Shown here: piece by piece, positions 1-5,795 of the stretch
Numbering within the stretch: position 1 is the first letter of the stretch
Layout of the letters: each line of letters begins with the position of its first letter
Assembly (NCBI GenBank): GCA_030830465.1
Contig: JAURMY010000395.1
Span: forward strand, 1-5,795
Direction of reading: 5' to 3'
Source of the DNA: Alphaproteobacteria bacterium
Lineage (GTDB): Bacteria; Pseudomonadota; Alphaproteobacteria; Rhodobacterales; Rhodobacteraceae
DNA length: 5,795 nucleotides
Translations under genes and position numbers: made by a program
Notes under the pieces: model-generated
What the model was told of the DNA's origin: nothing
The model's input: the letters and a program-made list of their open reading frames with translations, nothing else
The model's database searches: none

Positions 1-16
1 GCAAATTCCGCCCCGG

Positions 17-43
17 CCACCTGAAACAGGCGGGTCCTTTTTT
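17..43 (+). terminator. Possible Rho-independent terminator of an upstream gene
   Basis: A short hairpin (CCTG-AAA-CAGG at 20-30) can be extended outwards by C17-G33 and C18-G32 across one A-C mismatch. Alternatively it extends by CCCG at 12-15 pairing with CGGG at 31-34 around a 4-base bulge. Six T residues follow at 38-43. This would end transcription of a plus-strand gene lying left of the window. The stem is short and the T-run begins four bases after it, so the call is weak. Confidence 0.35.
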
Positions 44-81
44 CCGGCGGCAACTGTGCGGTTGGATGGGGGGGCACGATC

Positions 82-110
82 TTGACAGGGCTCCGTTTTC
101 TTCCTACTTA
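82..110 (+). promoter_or_regulatory. Candidate sigma-70-type promoter for the operon
   Basis: A perfect TTGACA (82-87) is followed 17 bases later by TACTTA (105-110). The second hexamer matches only the first two bases of TATAAT, so the -10 element is poor. It is the only good -35 box seen in the leader, and it would place the transcription start near 117, immediately before the palindrome at 118-133. The position relative to both the palindrome and the first gene supports the call more than the -10 sequence does. Confidence 0.4.
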
Positions 111-117
111 CAGGTAA

Positions 118-133
118 TGGACCGACTGGTCCA
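118..133. promoter_or_regulatory. Palindromic operator, TetR-family (NemR-like) type
   Basis: TGGACC-GACT-GGTCCA is a perfect inverted repeat with 6-base arms and a 4-base spacer. Its architecture and ten of twelve arm bases match the box known for the TetR-family repressor NemR (TAGACC-N4-GGTCTA). It sits at the predicted transcription start and about 45 bases before the first gene, where a bound repressor would block the promoter. A smaller palindrome, TTAC-AG-GTAA (108-117), abuts it. The regulator itself is not in the window, so the identity of the binding protein is inferred. Confidence 0.6.
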
Positions 134-147
134 GTTTCATTTCTCCA

Positions 148-160
148 GCCGGCAACCGGC
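148..160 (+). other. Small GC-rich hairpin in the 5' untranslated leader
   Basis: GCCGG-CAA-CCGGC forms a perfect 5-base-pair, all-GC stem with a 3-base loop. It ends four bases before the Shine-Dalgarno sequence of the first gene (AAAGGA, 165-170). It lies downstream of the predicted transcription start, so it would be at the 5' end of the operon mRNA. It might affect message stability or ribosome access. It is short enough to be chance in GC-rich DNA. Confidence 0.3.
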
Positions 161-177
161 GGCGAAAGGACCAAAGA

Positions 178-948
178 ATGACCCTGACCGCGCCCAGCTT
201 CCGCAAAACCGTTTTTGCCCTGACCCTGGCCTTCCTGCCCCTGCTTGCGCCCATGGCCAGGGCCGAGGACGCCGCCGCAATCCTGAAGTCCGCCTTTGAG
301 AACTGGCGCGCCAACAGTTCCCATGCGGTTGTCGAGATGACGGTGAAACGCTCCAACGGCACAAGGTCAATGACCATGGAAAGCTGGACACAGGGCGAGG
401 ACAAGGCGCTGGTGCGGTTTACCGCCCCGGCCCGTGACGCCGGGAACGCGACCTTGCAACTGGGCAACGCGACCTATGTGTTCAACCCCAAGCTCAATCA
501 GGTGATCAAGCTGCCCGCCAGTGCCATGGCGCAAAGCTGGATGGGATCGGACTTTTCCTATGAAGACCTGTCGCGGTCACAAAAGGTGGTCGACGACTAC
601 ACCCACCGCCTGTTGGGCACCTCCAGTTCCGCCGGTCAAAAAGTCTATCAGATCGAGAGCATCCCCAAACGCGGGGTGCCGGTGGTCTGGGGCAAGCAGG
701 TGGTGCAGGTCCGCGCCGATGGCGTTTTGCTGTCGGTTGCCTATTACGACCAGCAGGGCCAGCGGGTGCGGGTGATGACCGCCGACAAGGTCACCCTTTT
801 GGGCGGGCGGCCCTACCCCGTGGTGATGACAATGAAAACCGATGCGAAACCCGGGCAATACACCCGGATCACCACCACATCCGCGGAATTTGACGTAAGC
901 CTGCCCAGCTATCTGTTCAGCCGCTCAAACCTGCAAAACCCGCGGTAG
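178..948 (+). CDS. Periplasmic LolA-like outer membrane lipoprotein-sorting protein
   Basis: The product is 256 residues. The first 29 form a Sec signal peptide: a basic start (RK at 9-10), a hydrophobic core at about 11-24, and an Ala-Arg-Ala cleavage site before Glu30. There is no lipobox cysteine, so the mature protein (about 227 residues) should be soluble in the periplasm. The mature part looks like the LolA-like family annotated as 'outer membrane lipoprotein-sorting protein', with alternating beta-strands and the characteristic motif SWMGSDFSYEDL at 120-131. This family shares the half-barrel LolA fold that shields acyl chains, but it is longer than classical LolA (about 180 residues mature). 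The start at 178 follows AAAGGA (165-170) at 7 bases. It is first in the operon, 5 bases before a permease gene, which suggests it receives cargo from that ABC transporter. It is probably not the housekeeping LolA; the cargo is unknown. Confidence 0.85.
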   Translation: MTLTAPSFRKTVFALTLAFLPLLAPMARAEDAAAILKSAFENWRANSSHAVVEMTVKRSNGTRSMTMESWTQGEDKALVRFTAPARDAGNATLQLGNATYVFNPKLNQVIKLPASAMAQSWMGSDFSYEDLSRSQKVVDDYTHRLLGTSSSAGQKVYQIESIPKRGVPVVWGKQVVQVRADGVLLSVAYYDQQGQRVRVMTADKVTLLGGRPYPVVMTMKTDAKPGQYTRITTTSAEFDVSLPSYLFSRSNLQNPR

Positions 949-953
949 GTCTG

Positions 954-2171
954 ATGATTTTCGCGATGGCATGGCGGAACATCTGGCGGCAACCGATCCG
1001 CACGACCCTCAGCATGGTGGGGATGGCTTTTACCTCGATGTTGCTTGTGTTCATGCTGTCGTTTCAGTTCGGCTCATACGACACGATGAAATCCTCGATG
1101 CTGCGGATCAGCGACGGCTATGGCCAGTTTCAGCCCGAGGGCTATAAGGACGATCCGGAAATCAGCAAAGTGATCGGCAATGCAGAGGCGCTGTTGGCAG
1201 AAGCCCGCGCCCTGCCCGGCATCACCGCCGCCACACCGCGCACGATGGGGTTTGTCCTGCTGGCCAATGGCGAACGCAGCTTTGCCGCCGCAGTCACCGG
1301 GATCGACCCACAGAACGAGGCGAAAGTCACCAAACTGTCGGGCATGGTCAAACAGGGCCGCGCCCTGACGCAAGACGACAACCAGGCCATTGTTCTGGGC
1401 GACGGGCTGGCGCGCAACCTGCACCTGAATATCGGCGATCCGGTCACGTTACTGGGCTCGGGCATGGACGGCTCTGTCGCCGCCGATGTTCTGACGCTGG
1501 TCGGCATTTTCAAAAGCGGCGTGCCCGAGGTGGATCGGCAGATCGCGCAAATGCCAATTTCCCGGTTCAAGGACAGCTTTCTGATGGACGGCGCGATCAA
1601 CACGATCGCGGTGACCGGGGCCAGTTTGACCGATGTTGAGGGCCAGACCGCCGCCCTGCGCAAACTGGCAGCGGCGCATGGTGCCGTTTATCTGGACTGG
1701 GCGCAGGTCCAGCCGGCGCTGAAACAGGCAATCAGCTTTGACATGAGCACCGCCATGCTGATGTATGGAACACTGGTTGTCGTTGTGGTCTTTATCATCC
1801 TCAACACGCTTTACATGTCGGTTCTGGAGCGCACCCGCGAATTCGGCATCCTGCTGGCCATCGGCATGAAACAGGGCCAGATCGGGCGGATGGTCTGGAT
1901 GGAGATGATCTTTTTATCCATTGTCGGCAACGGCATTGGCATCGCATTGGGGATCGCTGTTACCGCCCTTTTTCAGCATTACGGCATCGCCTTTGAGGGG
2001 CTGGATGAAATCTATGCCCAATGGGGTCTGCCGTCGCGCATTTATCCGGCGATGACACCCCTGCGGGTGCTGCTGGGGCCGGGGGCGATTGTGCTGGCGA
2101 TCGCGGTTCTGGGGATCATTCCCTATCGCCGCACGCTGGGGCTGGAACCCGTTTCCGCGATGGGGGCATGA
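954..2171 (+). CDS. FtsX/MacB-type ABC transporter permease, first of a pair (LolC/LolE-like)
   Basis: The 405-residue protein has the four-helix layout of the LolC/LolE/MacB class. TM1 is at about 17-38, a large periplasmic domain (MacB_PCD-like) at about 40-265, TM2 at about 270-289, TM3 at about 316-338 and TM4 at about 372-390. The cytoplasmic segment after TM2, ERTREFGILLAIGM (292-305), is the conserved FtsX-domain signature that contacts the ATPase. The N-terminal WRNIWRQPIRT and C-terminal GLEPVSAM are also typical. The ATG at 954 lies 5 bases after the previous stop, with a modest ribosome site (GGTAGGT, 944-950) overlapping that stop. A second ATG at 966 has a poorer site. It should pair with the next permease and the ATPase to extract a hydrophobic substrate from the inner membrane. 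It could equally be annotated as an LolE or MacB-family permease; which partner contacts the LolA-like carrier is unclear. Confidence 0.9.
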   Translation: MIFAMAWRNIWRQPIRTTLSMVGMAFTSMLLVFMLSFQFGSYDTMKSSMLRISDGYGQFQPEGYKDDPEISKVIGNAEALLAEARALPGITAATPRTMGFVLLANGERSFAAAVTGIDPQNEAKVTKLSGMVKQGRALTQDDNQAIVLGDGLARNLHLNIGDPVTLLGSGMDGSVAADVLTLVGIFKSGVPEVDRQIAQMPISRFKDSFLMDGAINTIAVTGASLTDVEGQTAALRKLAAAHGAVYLDWAQVQPALKQAISFDMSTAMLMYGTLVVVVVFIILNTLYMSVLERTREFGILLAIGMKQGQIGRMVWMEMIFLSIVGNGIGIALGIAVTALFQHYGIAFEGLDEIYAQWGLPSRIYPAMTPLRVLLGPGAIVLAIAVLGIIPYRRTLGLEPVSAMGA

Positions 2172-3397
2172 TGGCGGCCTTTCACACCCTTGCCCCCCTG
2201 GCCTGGCGCAACCTGTGGCGCAATCCGCGCCGCACTGTCATCACGCTGATCGTGGTCAGTGTTGGTATGTGGTCGGTGATCATCTTCAATTCCTTTCTGG
2301 CCGCCTGGGCGCAATCCAGCAAAGAGGCAACGCTTGGCCTTTTGATCGGTCAGGGCCAGATCCACGCCCCGGGCTTTCTGGACGATCCCAGCATCGACGC
2401 CCTGATGCCCATGCCGGCACCCGCCTTGCAAAAGGCGCTGGCCTCAGCTTCCATCTCGGCCTGGGCCGCGCGGCTGGTGCTGCCGGGGGTCATTCAGTCG
2501 GAATATAAAACCCTGCCCGTTTCCGTCACCGGCGTTGACCCGGCTTCAGAGCGCAACCTGTCCTCGCTGCCCGGCAAGGTGGTTCAGGGCCGTTATTTGA
2601 ACGGTGTCGAGGACGACGGCGTGGTTCTGGGCCTGCATCTGGCGGAGCGCCTGAAAACCGGCCTGGGCCGGCGCGTGATCCTGATGTCGCAATCCCAAAG
2701 CGGTGGCCTTGCAGAACAAAGCTTTGACGTGGTCGGCCTGTTTGACGCGGACCAGCAGACCGAGGATTACTACGCCTTCACGGGCCGGACCGCCGCGCAG
2801 AAATTCGTGGGCCTTGATGACCGGATCGCGGAAATCGCCGTCGCCATTCCGAACGATTCCGATCTGGACGCCACCATGCAGCGCCTGACACAGGCGGCCC
2901 CCGATCTGGATGTGCGGTCCTGGAAAAAACTGTCGCTGTTTCTGGCGACGACGGATTCGTTCATGCAAAGCTTTGTCTATATCTGGCTGGCGGTGGTGTT
3001 TGCGCTGATGGCCATCGGCATCGTCAACACGCAGCTGATGGCGGTGTTTGAACGCACCCATGAATTCGGCATGTTGCGGGCACTGGGTATGCAGGCGCGG
3101 CTGGTCCTTGTGATGGTGGCCATGGAAAGCGCCCTTTTGATCGGCTTTGGGGTTCTTCTGGGCATTGGCGGCGGGATGCTGACGATCTGGTATTTTCACG
3201 CCGGGATCGACCTGTCGGCCTTTGCCAAGGGGCTGGAAATGTTTCAGGGCGGGCAGGTTCTTTATCCCGACTATGACGTCGCCAGCACGTTGATTTTCGG
3301 CCTGATCATCTGGGGCCTTGGGGTTCTGGTCGCCCTGTGGCCCGCGCGCCGCGCCAGCAAATCAAGCCCGGTCGAGGCCATGCGCCATGCCACATAA
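2168..3397 (+). CDS. FtsX/MacB-type ABC transporter permease, second of a pair (LolC/LolE-like)
   Basis: The product is 409 residues from ATG 2168, which overlaps the previous gene by 4 bases (ATGA). ATG 2171, one codon later, gives 408 residues and has slightly better spacing from the G-run at 2162-2166. The frame is open upstream to 2021, but that stretch lies inside the preceding gene and does not read as permease sequence. TM1 is at about 23-46, a periplasmic domain at about 47-264, TM2 at about 266-290, TM3 at about 312-341 and TM4 at about 372-392. The coupling segment ERTHEFGMLRALGM (295-308) and the ending PARRASKSSPVEAM (392-405) are family hallmarks. It is a diverged paralogue of its neighbour: both share WRN-W-R-P-R-T near the N terminus and VTG-DP followed by VKQGR/VVQGR in the periplasmic domain. 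This implies a heterodimer as in LolCE. Translation is probably coupled to the upstream gene. Confidence 0.9.
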   Translation: MMAAFHTLAPLAWRNLWRNPRRTVITLIVVSVGMWSVIIFNSFLAAWAQSSKEATLGLLIGQGQIHAPGFLDDPSIDALMPMPAPALQKALASASISAWAARLVLPGVIQSEYKTLPVSVTGVDPASERNLSSLPGKVVQGRYLNGVEDDGVVLGLHLAERLKTGLGRRVILMSQSQSGGLAEQSFDVVGLFDADQQTEDYYAFTGRTAAQKFVGLDDRIAEIAVAIPNDSDLDATMQRLTQAAPDLDVRSWKKLSLFLATTDSFMQSFVYIWLAVVFALMAIGIVNTQLMAVFERTHEFGMLRALGMQARLVLVMVAMESALLIGFGVLLGIGGGMLTIWYFHAGIDLSAFAKGLEMFQGGQVLYPDYDVASTLIFGLIIWGLGVLVALWPARRASKSSPVEAMRHAT

Positions 3398-3409
3398 GGA
3401 GCAAACCTG

Positions 3410-4099
3410 ATGAGCCAACCCATCGTGACCTGTCGCGGCGTCAGCAAGGTTTTTGGCACCGGCAATCTGGCTGTGCATGCCCTGCGTGACGTTGATCTGG
3501 ACATTCTGCCCGGCGATTTCGCCACTCTGGCCGGGCCGTCGGGCTCTGGCAAGACGACCCTTCTGAATATGATCGGCGCTTTGGATCACCCCAGTTCGGG
3601 CGAAGTCACCATCGACGGCAAAGCCCTAAGCAGCCTGTCCAAAAGCGCCCTGTCCGATCTGCGTCTGACAAAGGTCGGCTTTGTGTTTCAGGCGTTCAAC
3701 CTGATCCCGGTCCTGTCGGCGCGCGAAAACATCGAGTTTGTGCTGGAACTGCAAGGCTGCCCCGCTGCCGAACGGCGCGAAAGGGCGATGGCCGTTCTGC
3801 GCGAAGTCGGCCTTGAAGGGCTTGAGAACCGCCGCCCCTCGGCCATGTCGGGCGGTCAGCAACAAAGGATCGCCGTGGCGCGGGCATTGGTGTCGCGCCC
3901 CAGCATCGTGCTGGCGGATGAGCCGACCGCCAATCTGGACAGCAAAACCACCGCCGAACTGGTGGCTTTGATGTACCGGCTGAATCAGGAACGCGGCACC
4001 ACCTTTCTGATCGGCACCCATGATCCGCGTGTGATGGAACACAGCAAAAGGCATATCGAACTGTTGGACGGAAGGATCGACCGTGACAGCGTCAAGTAA
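3410..4099 (+). CDS. ABC transporter ATP-binding protein, LolD/MacB type
   Basis: This is a complete 229-residue nucleotide-binding domain, close in length to LolD. All motifs are intact: Walker A GPSGSGKT (42-49), Q-loop Gln94 in FVFQAFNL, signature MSGGQ (146-150, Met in place of the usual Leu), Walker B SIVLADEP (165-172) with catalytic Glu171, D-loop NLDS (175-178) and H-loop His204. The FVFQAFNLIPVLSARENIE stretch is typical of the LolD/MacB/FtsE subfamily that works with FtsX-type permeases. A strong ribosome site AAGGAG (3396-3401) overlaps the preceding stop codon and lies 8 bases before ATG 3410. It should form a homodimer on the cytoplasmic face that powers the two permeases encoded just upstream. 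Housekeeping LolD function is possible, but the operon context favours a dedicated system. Confidence 0.95.
   Translation: MSQPIVTCRGVSKVFGTGNLAVHALRDVDLDILPGDFATLAGPSGSGKTTLLNMIGALDHPSSGEVTIDGKALSSLSKSALSDLRLTKVGFVFQAFNLIPVLSARENIEFVLELQGCPAAERRERAMAVLREVGLEGLENRRPSAMSGGQQQRIAVARALVSRPSIVLADEPTANLDSKTTAELVALMYRLNQERGTTFLIGTHDPRVMEHSKRHIELLDGRIDRDSVK
4070..4076 (+). promoter_or_regulatory. Ribosome binding site deciding the GTG start of the beta-barrel gene
   Basis: GGAAGGA lies inside the end of the ATPase gene, 6 bases before GTG 4083. No ATG lies nearby in this frame ahead of the signal peptide. The good site and spacing, together with the intact signal peptide read from this codon, fix the start. 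Confidence 0.65.
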
Positions 4100-5321
4100 G
4101 AGCTTGCTGGCCTTTGCGGCGCTGGTGGCACTGTCAACAGCGGCCTGGGCCGAGGGTTTGCGCCTGCGCACGGATTACGGTTCAAGCGGAAGCTGGGCCA
4201 CCGCCAACAGCGTCGATGCGGCGCTGGGATTTCAGAACCGCACCACCGGCGGCGGCCATGCGCGGCTGATGTGGGATAAGGCCCTTGGCGATTTCAGGGT
4301 CGAATTTCAATCCAACCTGTCGTTTTCCCAGGGCGACAATGTGGCCTTGGCCCCTGCACTTGCGCCCTTGCTGCCGACCCCGGCCCCGGCCAGCCTGTTT
4401 AACCTGACAACCACCTTGCAAAGCAACGCCAACACAAGTGTCACCAACACCATAGACCGGCTGTCGGTGACCTATGCCACCCCGCATTTCGTGTTGAAGG
4501 CAGGGCGTCAGGCGATCACTTGGGGCAGCGGCACGGTGTTTCAGATCAGCGATATCATCGCGCCCTTTGCCCCCAATGCGCTGGACACCAGTTATAAGCC
4601 CGGGGTTGATATGGTTTATCTGCAAACCCTGTTTGACAGCGGTGCCGATATTCAGGCGATCTGGGTGCCGAGCGGCCCCAGTCTGGCTGCGCCACCTGAC
4701 TTTGCCAACAGCACCTTTGCCGCCCGCGCCCGCACCATGCTTGGGCCGGTTGACACGGCGCTGATGCTGGCGCGGGACCGCGAAGACAGCGTTGCCACCC
4801 TGTCGGCAGGCGGACCGCTTGGCGGGGCGTCCTGGAATGTCGAATATGCCTATTGGGGTCTTTCCGGCGGGGCCGATGCCCGGTCCTATCTGGCGAATAT
4901 CGCCAATTTCGGAACCCTGTGGGGCCGCAACATTTCCTATTTCGCCGAGTATTACCACAACGGTTTCGGTGTCGATGCCTCGGTTCCGTTTGACAGCCTG
5001 CCCGCCAGCCTGACCAAGCGCATGTCCACGGGTCAGGTGTTCAATGCCGGAATGGATTTTCTGGCGCTGGGGGCCCAGATGCAGATCACCCCCGACCTCA
5101 GTCTCGCGCCCAATCTGGTGATCAGCGTCAACGACCGCAGCGCGCTGGCCGGAGTATTTGTGAATTATACGCTGGATGACAACACAAACGCGGTGTTCAG
5201 CTACAGCCAACCCTTCGGTGCGGCGGGAACCGAATTTGGCGGGCGTGAAACATCCTCCGGGTCGGGGGTCTATATCGGCCCGTCCCGCGCCGCAACTTTT
5301 CAACTGGTGCGCTATTTCTGA
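4083..5321 (+). CDS. Predicted outer membrane beta-barrel protein (porin/DUF1302-like)
   Basis: The product is 412 residues from a GTG start that overlaps the ATPase gene by 17 bases. Residues 1-23 are a Sec signal peptide (Lys6, hydrophobic core, Ala-Trp-Ala before Glu24). The mature protein has no cysteine and no hydrophobic helix. It is rich in alternating polar/aromatic strands (for example 127-139, 284-292, 356-363 and 404-412) and ends in Arg-Tyr-Phe. A C-terminal aromatic residue is the usual recognition signal for barrel assembly by BAM. The motif AGRQAITWGSG (140-150), followed by a segment predicting FQISDIIAPFAP (153-164), and EYYHNGFG (289-296) resemble conserved motifs in large porin-like families such as DUF1302; I could not confirm family membership. 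As the last gene of an operon containing a LolA-like carrier and an ABC pump, it may be the outer membrane acceptor or exit channel for the cargo. The function is unproven, and an unrelated porin is the alternative. Confidence 0.75.
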   Translation: MTASSKSLLAFAALVALSTAAWAEGLRLRTDYGSSGSWATANSVDAALGFQNRTTGGGHARLMWDKALGDFRVEFQSNLSFSQGDNVALAPALAPLLPTPAPASLFNLTTTLQSNANTSVTNTIDRLSVTYATPHFVLKAGRQAITWGSGTVFQISDIIAPFAPNALDTSYKPGVDMVYLQTLFDSGADIQAIWVPSGPSLAAPPDFANSTFAARARTMLGPVDTALMLARDREDSVATLSAGGPLGGASWNVEYAYWGLSGGADARSYLANIANFGTLWGRNISYFAEYYHNGFGVDASVPFDSLPASLTKRMSTGQVFNAGMDFLALGAQMQITPDLSLAPNLVISVNDRSALAGVFVNYTLDDNTNAVFSYSQPFGAAGTEFGGRETSSGSGVYIGPSRAATFQLVRYF

Positions 5322-5795
5322 TCGGGCTCGCCGCCGATATTGCGCAGCATCAGGCGTTCAAACAGCCCCGGCGACAGCCGGTTCAGCCAATAGGCCAAAC
5401 GGGCCACCCGCCCGACCGGAATGAAGGGACGGCGCTGCCCGATCCCTTTCAGGATCACCGCCGCGGCCATGTCTGCCGACATATAGTCCAATCCGTCCGT
5501 GGCGGAACCGGGCCGTGCGGTCCCGTCTTTCTGCACCTGTGCATTGCCGGGATTGGTCGCCACAAACGACGGCGCGGCAATCAGGGTGGCGACCCCGAAA
5601 CCGGCCTCCTCGCCGCGCAGGGATTTGAAAAACCCCTCCAGCGCATGTTTGCTGGCGGCATAGGCCGTGCGCTTGTAAAGCGGCGAAAACCCCGCGACCG
5701 AGGATATCGCCAGATGAATGCCCTTGGCGGCGCGCAGATCCGGCAAAAATTCCTGTGCGGTGGCGACAGCGGCGAAATAGTTGATCGCAAACACC
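5312..5795 (-). CDS. Short-chain dehydrogenase/reductase, C-terminal part (cut by window edge)
   Basis: About 161 C-terminal residues are visible; the N-terminal Rossmann part with the cofactor-binding glycine motif lies beyond the right edge. Counting from the Val codon at 5792-5794, the classical SDR catalytic set is present: Asn5 (INYF), Ser32 (ISSVAG), Tyr45 and Lys49 (YAASK). Ser and Tyr are the expected 13 residues apart. The usual Pro-Gly after the active site is Pro-Ser here (APSFVATN, 74-81). The tail at about 125-155 (PVGRVARLAYWLNRLSPGLF) is hydrophobic and aromatic, as in SDRs of about 260-280 residues that act on lipid-like or other hydrophobic substrates. The protein is a cytoplasmic or membrane-associated NAD(P)-dependent oxidoreductase; its substrate is unknown. 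The stop codon (complement of 5312-5314) lies inside the convergent beta-barrel gene. The apparent GTG start near the edge is internal, since the conserved Asn lies only four residues after it. Confidence 0.88.
   Translation of the reverse strand, partial: VFAINYFAAVATAQEFLPDLRAAKGIHLAISSVAGFSPLYKRTAYAASKHALEGFFKSLRGEEAGFGVATLIAAPSFVATNPGNAQVQKDGTARPGSATDGLDYMSADMAAAVILKGIGQRRPFIPVGRVARLAYWLNRLSPGLFERLMLRNIGGEPDQK

Noticed and set aside
1..24. Short frame ending in TGA at 22-24 as the tail of an upstream gene
   Set aside because: Only seven codons are visible and nothing in them is recognisable. It would fit a gene ending ahead of the hairpin, but cannot be supported.
66..299. Open frame of 77 codons on the plus strand overlapping the leader and the LolA-like gene
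   Set aside because: It has no good ribosome site, covers the promoter and palindrome, and reads as low-complexity Pro/Arg-rich protein typical of a wrong frame in GC-rich DNA.
2021..2167. Upstream extension of the second permease's frame
   Set aside because: It lies wholly inside the first permease gene. The translated extension is Gly/Ala-rich and unlike permeases, and the family-typical N terminus begins just after 2168.
2546..3199. Antisense open frame (217 codons) opposite the second permease
   Set aside because: Its His/Gln/Arg-rich composition mirrors the membrane helices of the sense gene, with no start signal or known domain.
4182..5303. Long antisense open frame (373 codons) opposite the beta-barrel gene
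   Set aside because: It is a shadow frame produced by GC-biased third codon positions. The sense gene has a signal peptide, ribosome site and barrel features, while the antisense product is Gly/Arg/His-rich with no recognisable domain.
5321..5338. ATCGG ... CCGAT inverted repeat after the barrel stop codon, considered as a bidirectional terminator
   Set aside because: It has only a 5-base stem with an 8-base loop, no T-run on either strand, and lies inside the SDR coding sequence.

Overview
The window is GC-rich, compact DNA with short intergenic gaps and overlapping genes. It looks like an alphaproteobacterium, and the protein style suggests Rhodobacterales/Roseobacter-like. That placement is an inference from composition and protein character; no marker gene is present.

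Layout: positions 1-177 hold no convincing gene. They contain a weak terminator-like hairpin followed by a T-run (17-43), a candidate promoter (TTGACA at 82-87), a perfect 6-4-6 palindrome that looks like a TetR-family operator (118-133), and a small GC hairpin (148-160) just ahead of the first ribosome binding site. From 178 to 5321 five plus-strand genes run as a single tight operon: a periplasmic LolA-fold 'outer membrane lipoprotein-sorting' protein (178-948), two FtsX/MacB-type ABC permeases (954-2171 and 2168-3397), a LolD/MacB-type ATPase (3410-4099) and a signal-peptide-bearing protein with the features of an outer membrane beta-barrel (4083-5321, GTG start). Gaps are 5 and 12 bases and overlaps are 4 and 17 bases, so co-transcription and translational coupling are likely. 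The minus strand at 5312-5795 carries the C-terminal part of a short-chain dehydrogenase/reductase that runs off the right edge and overlaps the end of the beta-barrel gene by 10 bases.

How the genes may work together: the set covers every compartment of a Gram-negative envelope. It has a cytoplasmic ATPase, two different inner membrane permeases (as in LolC/LolE), a periplasmic carrier of the LolA superfamily and an outer membrane barrel. It resembles the Lol lipoprotein-sorting machine without an obvious LolB, with a barrel in its place. I infer a dedicated export route for a lipid, lipoprotein or other hydrophobic cargo, possibly induced through a TetR-family repressor encoded elsewhere. 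The cargo cannot be read from the sequence. The SDR is on the opposite strand and need not be related.
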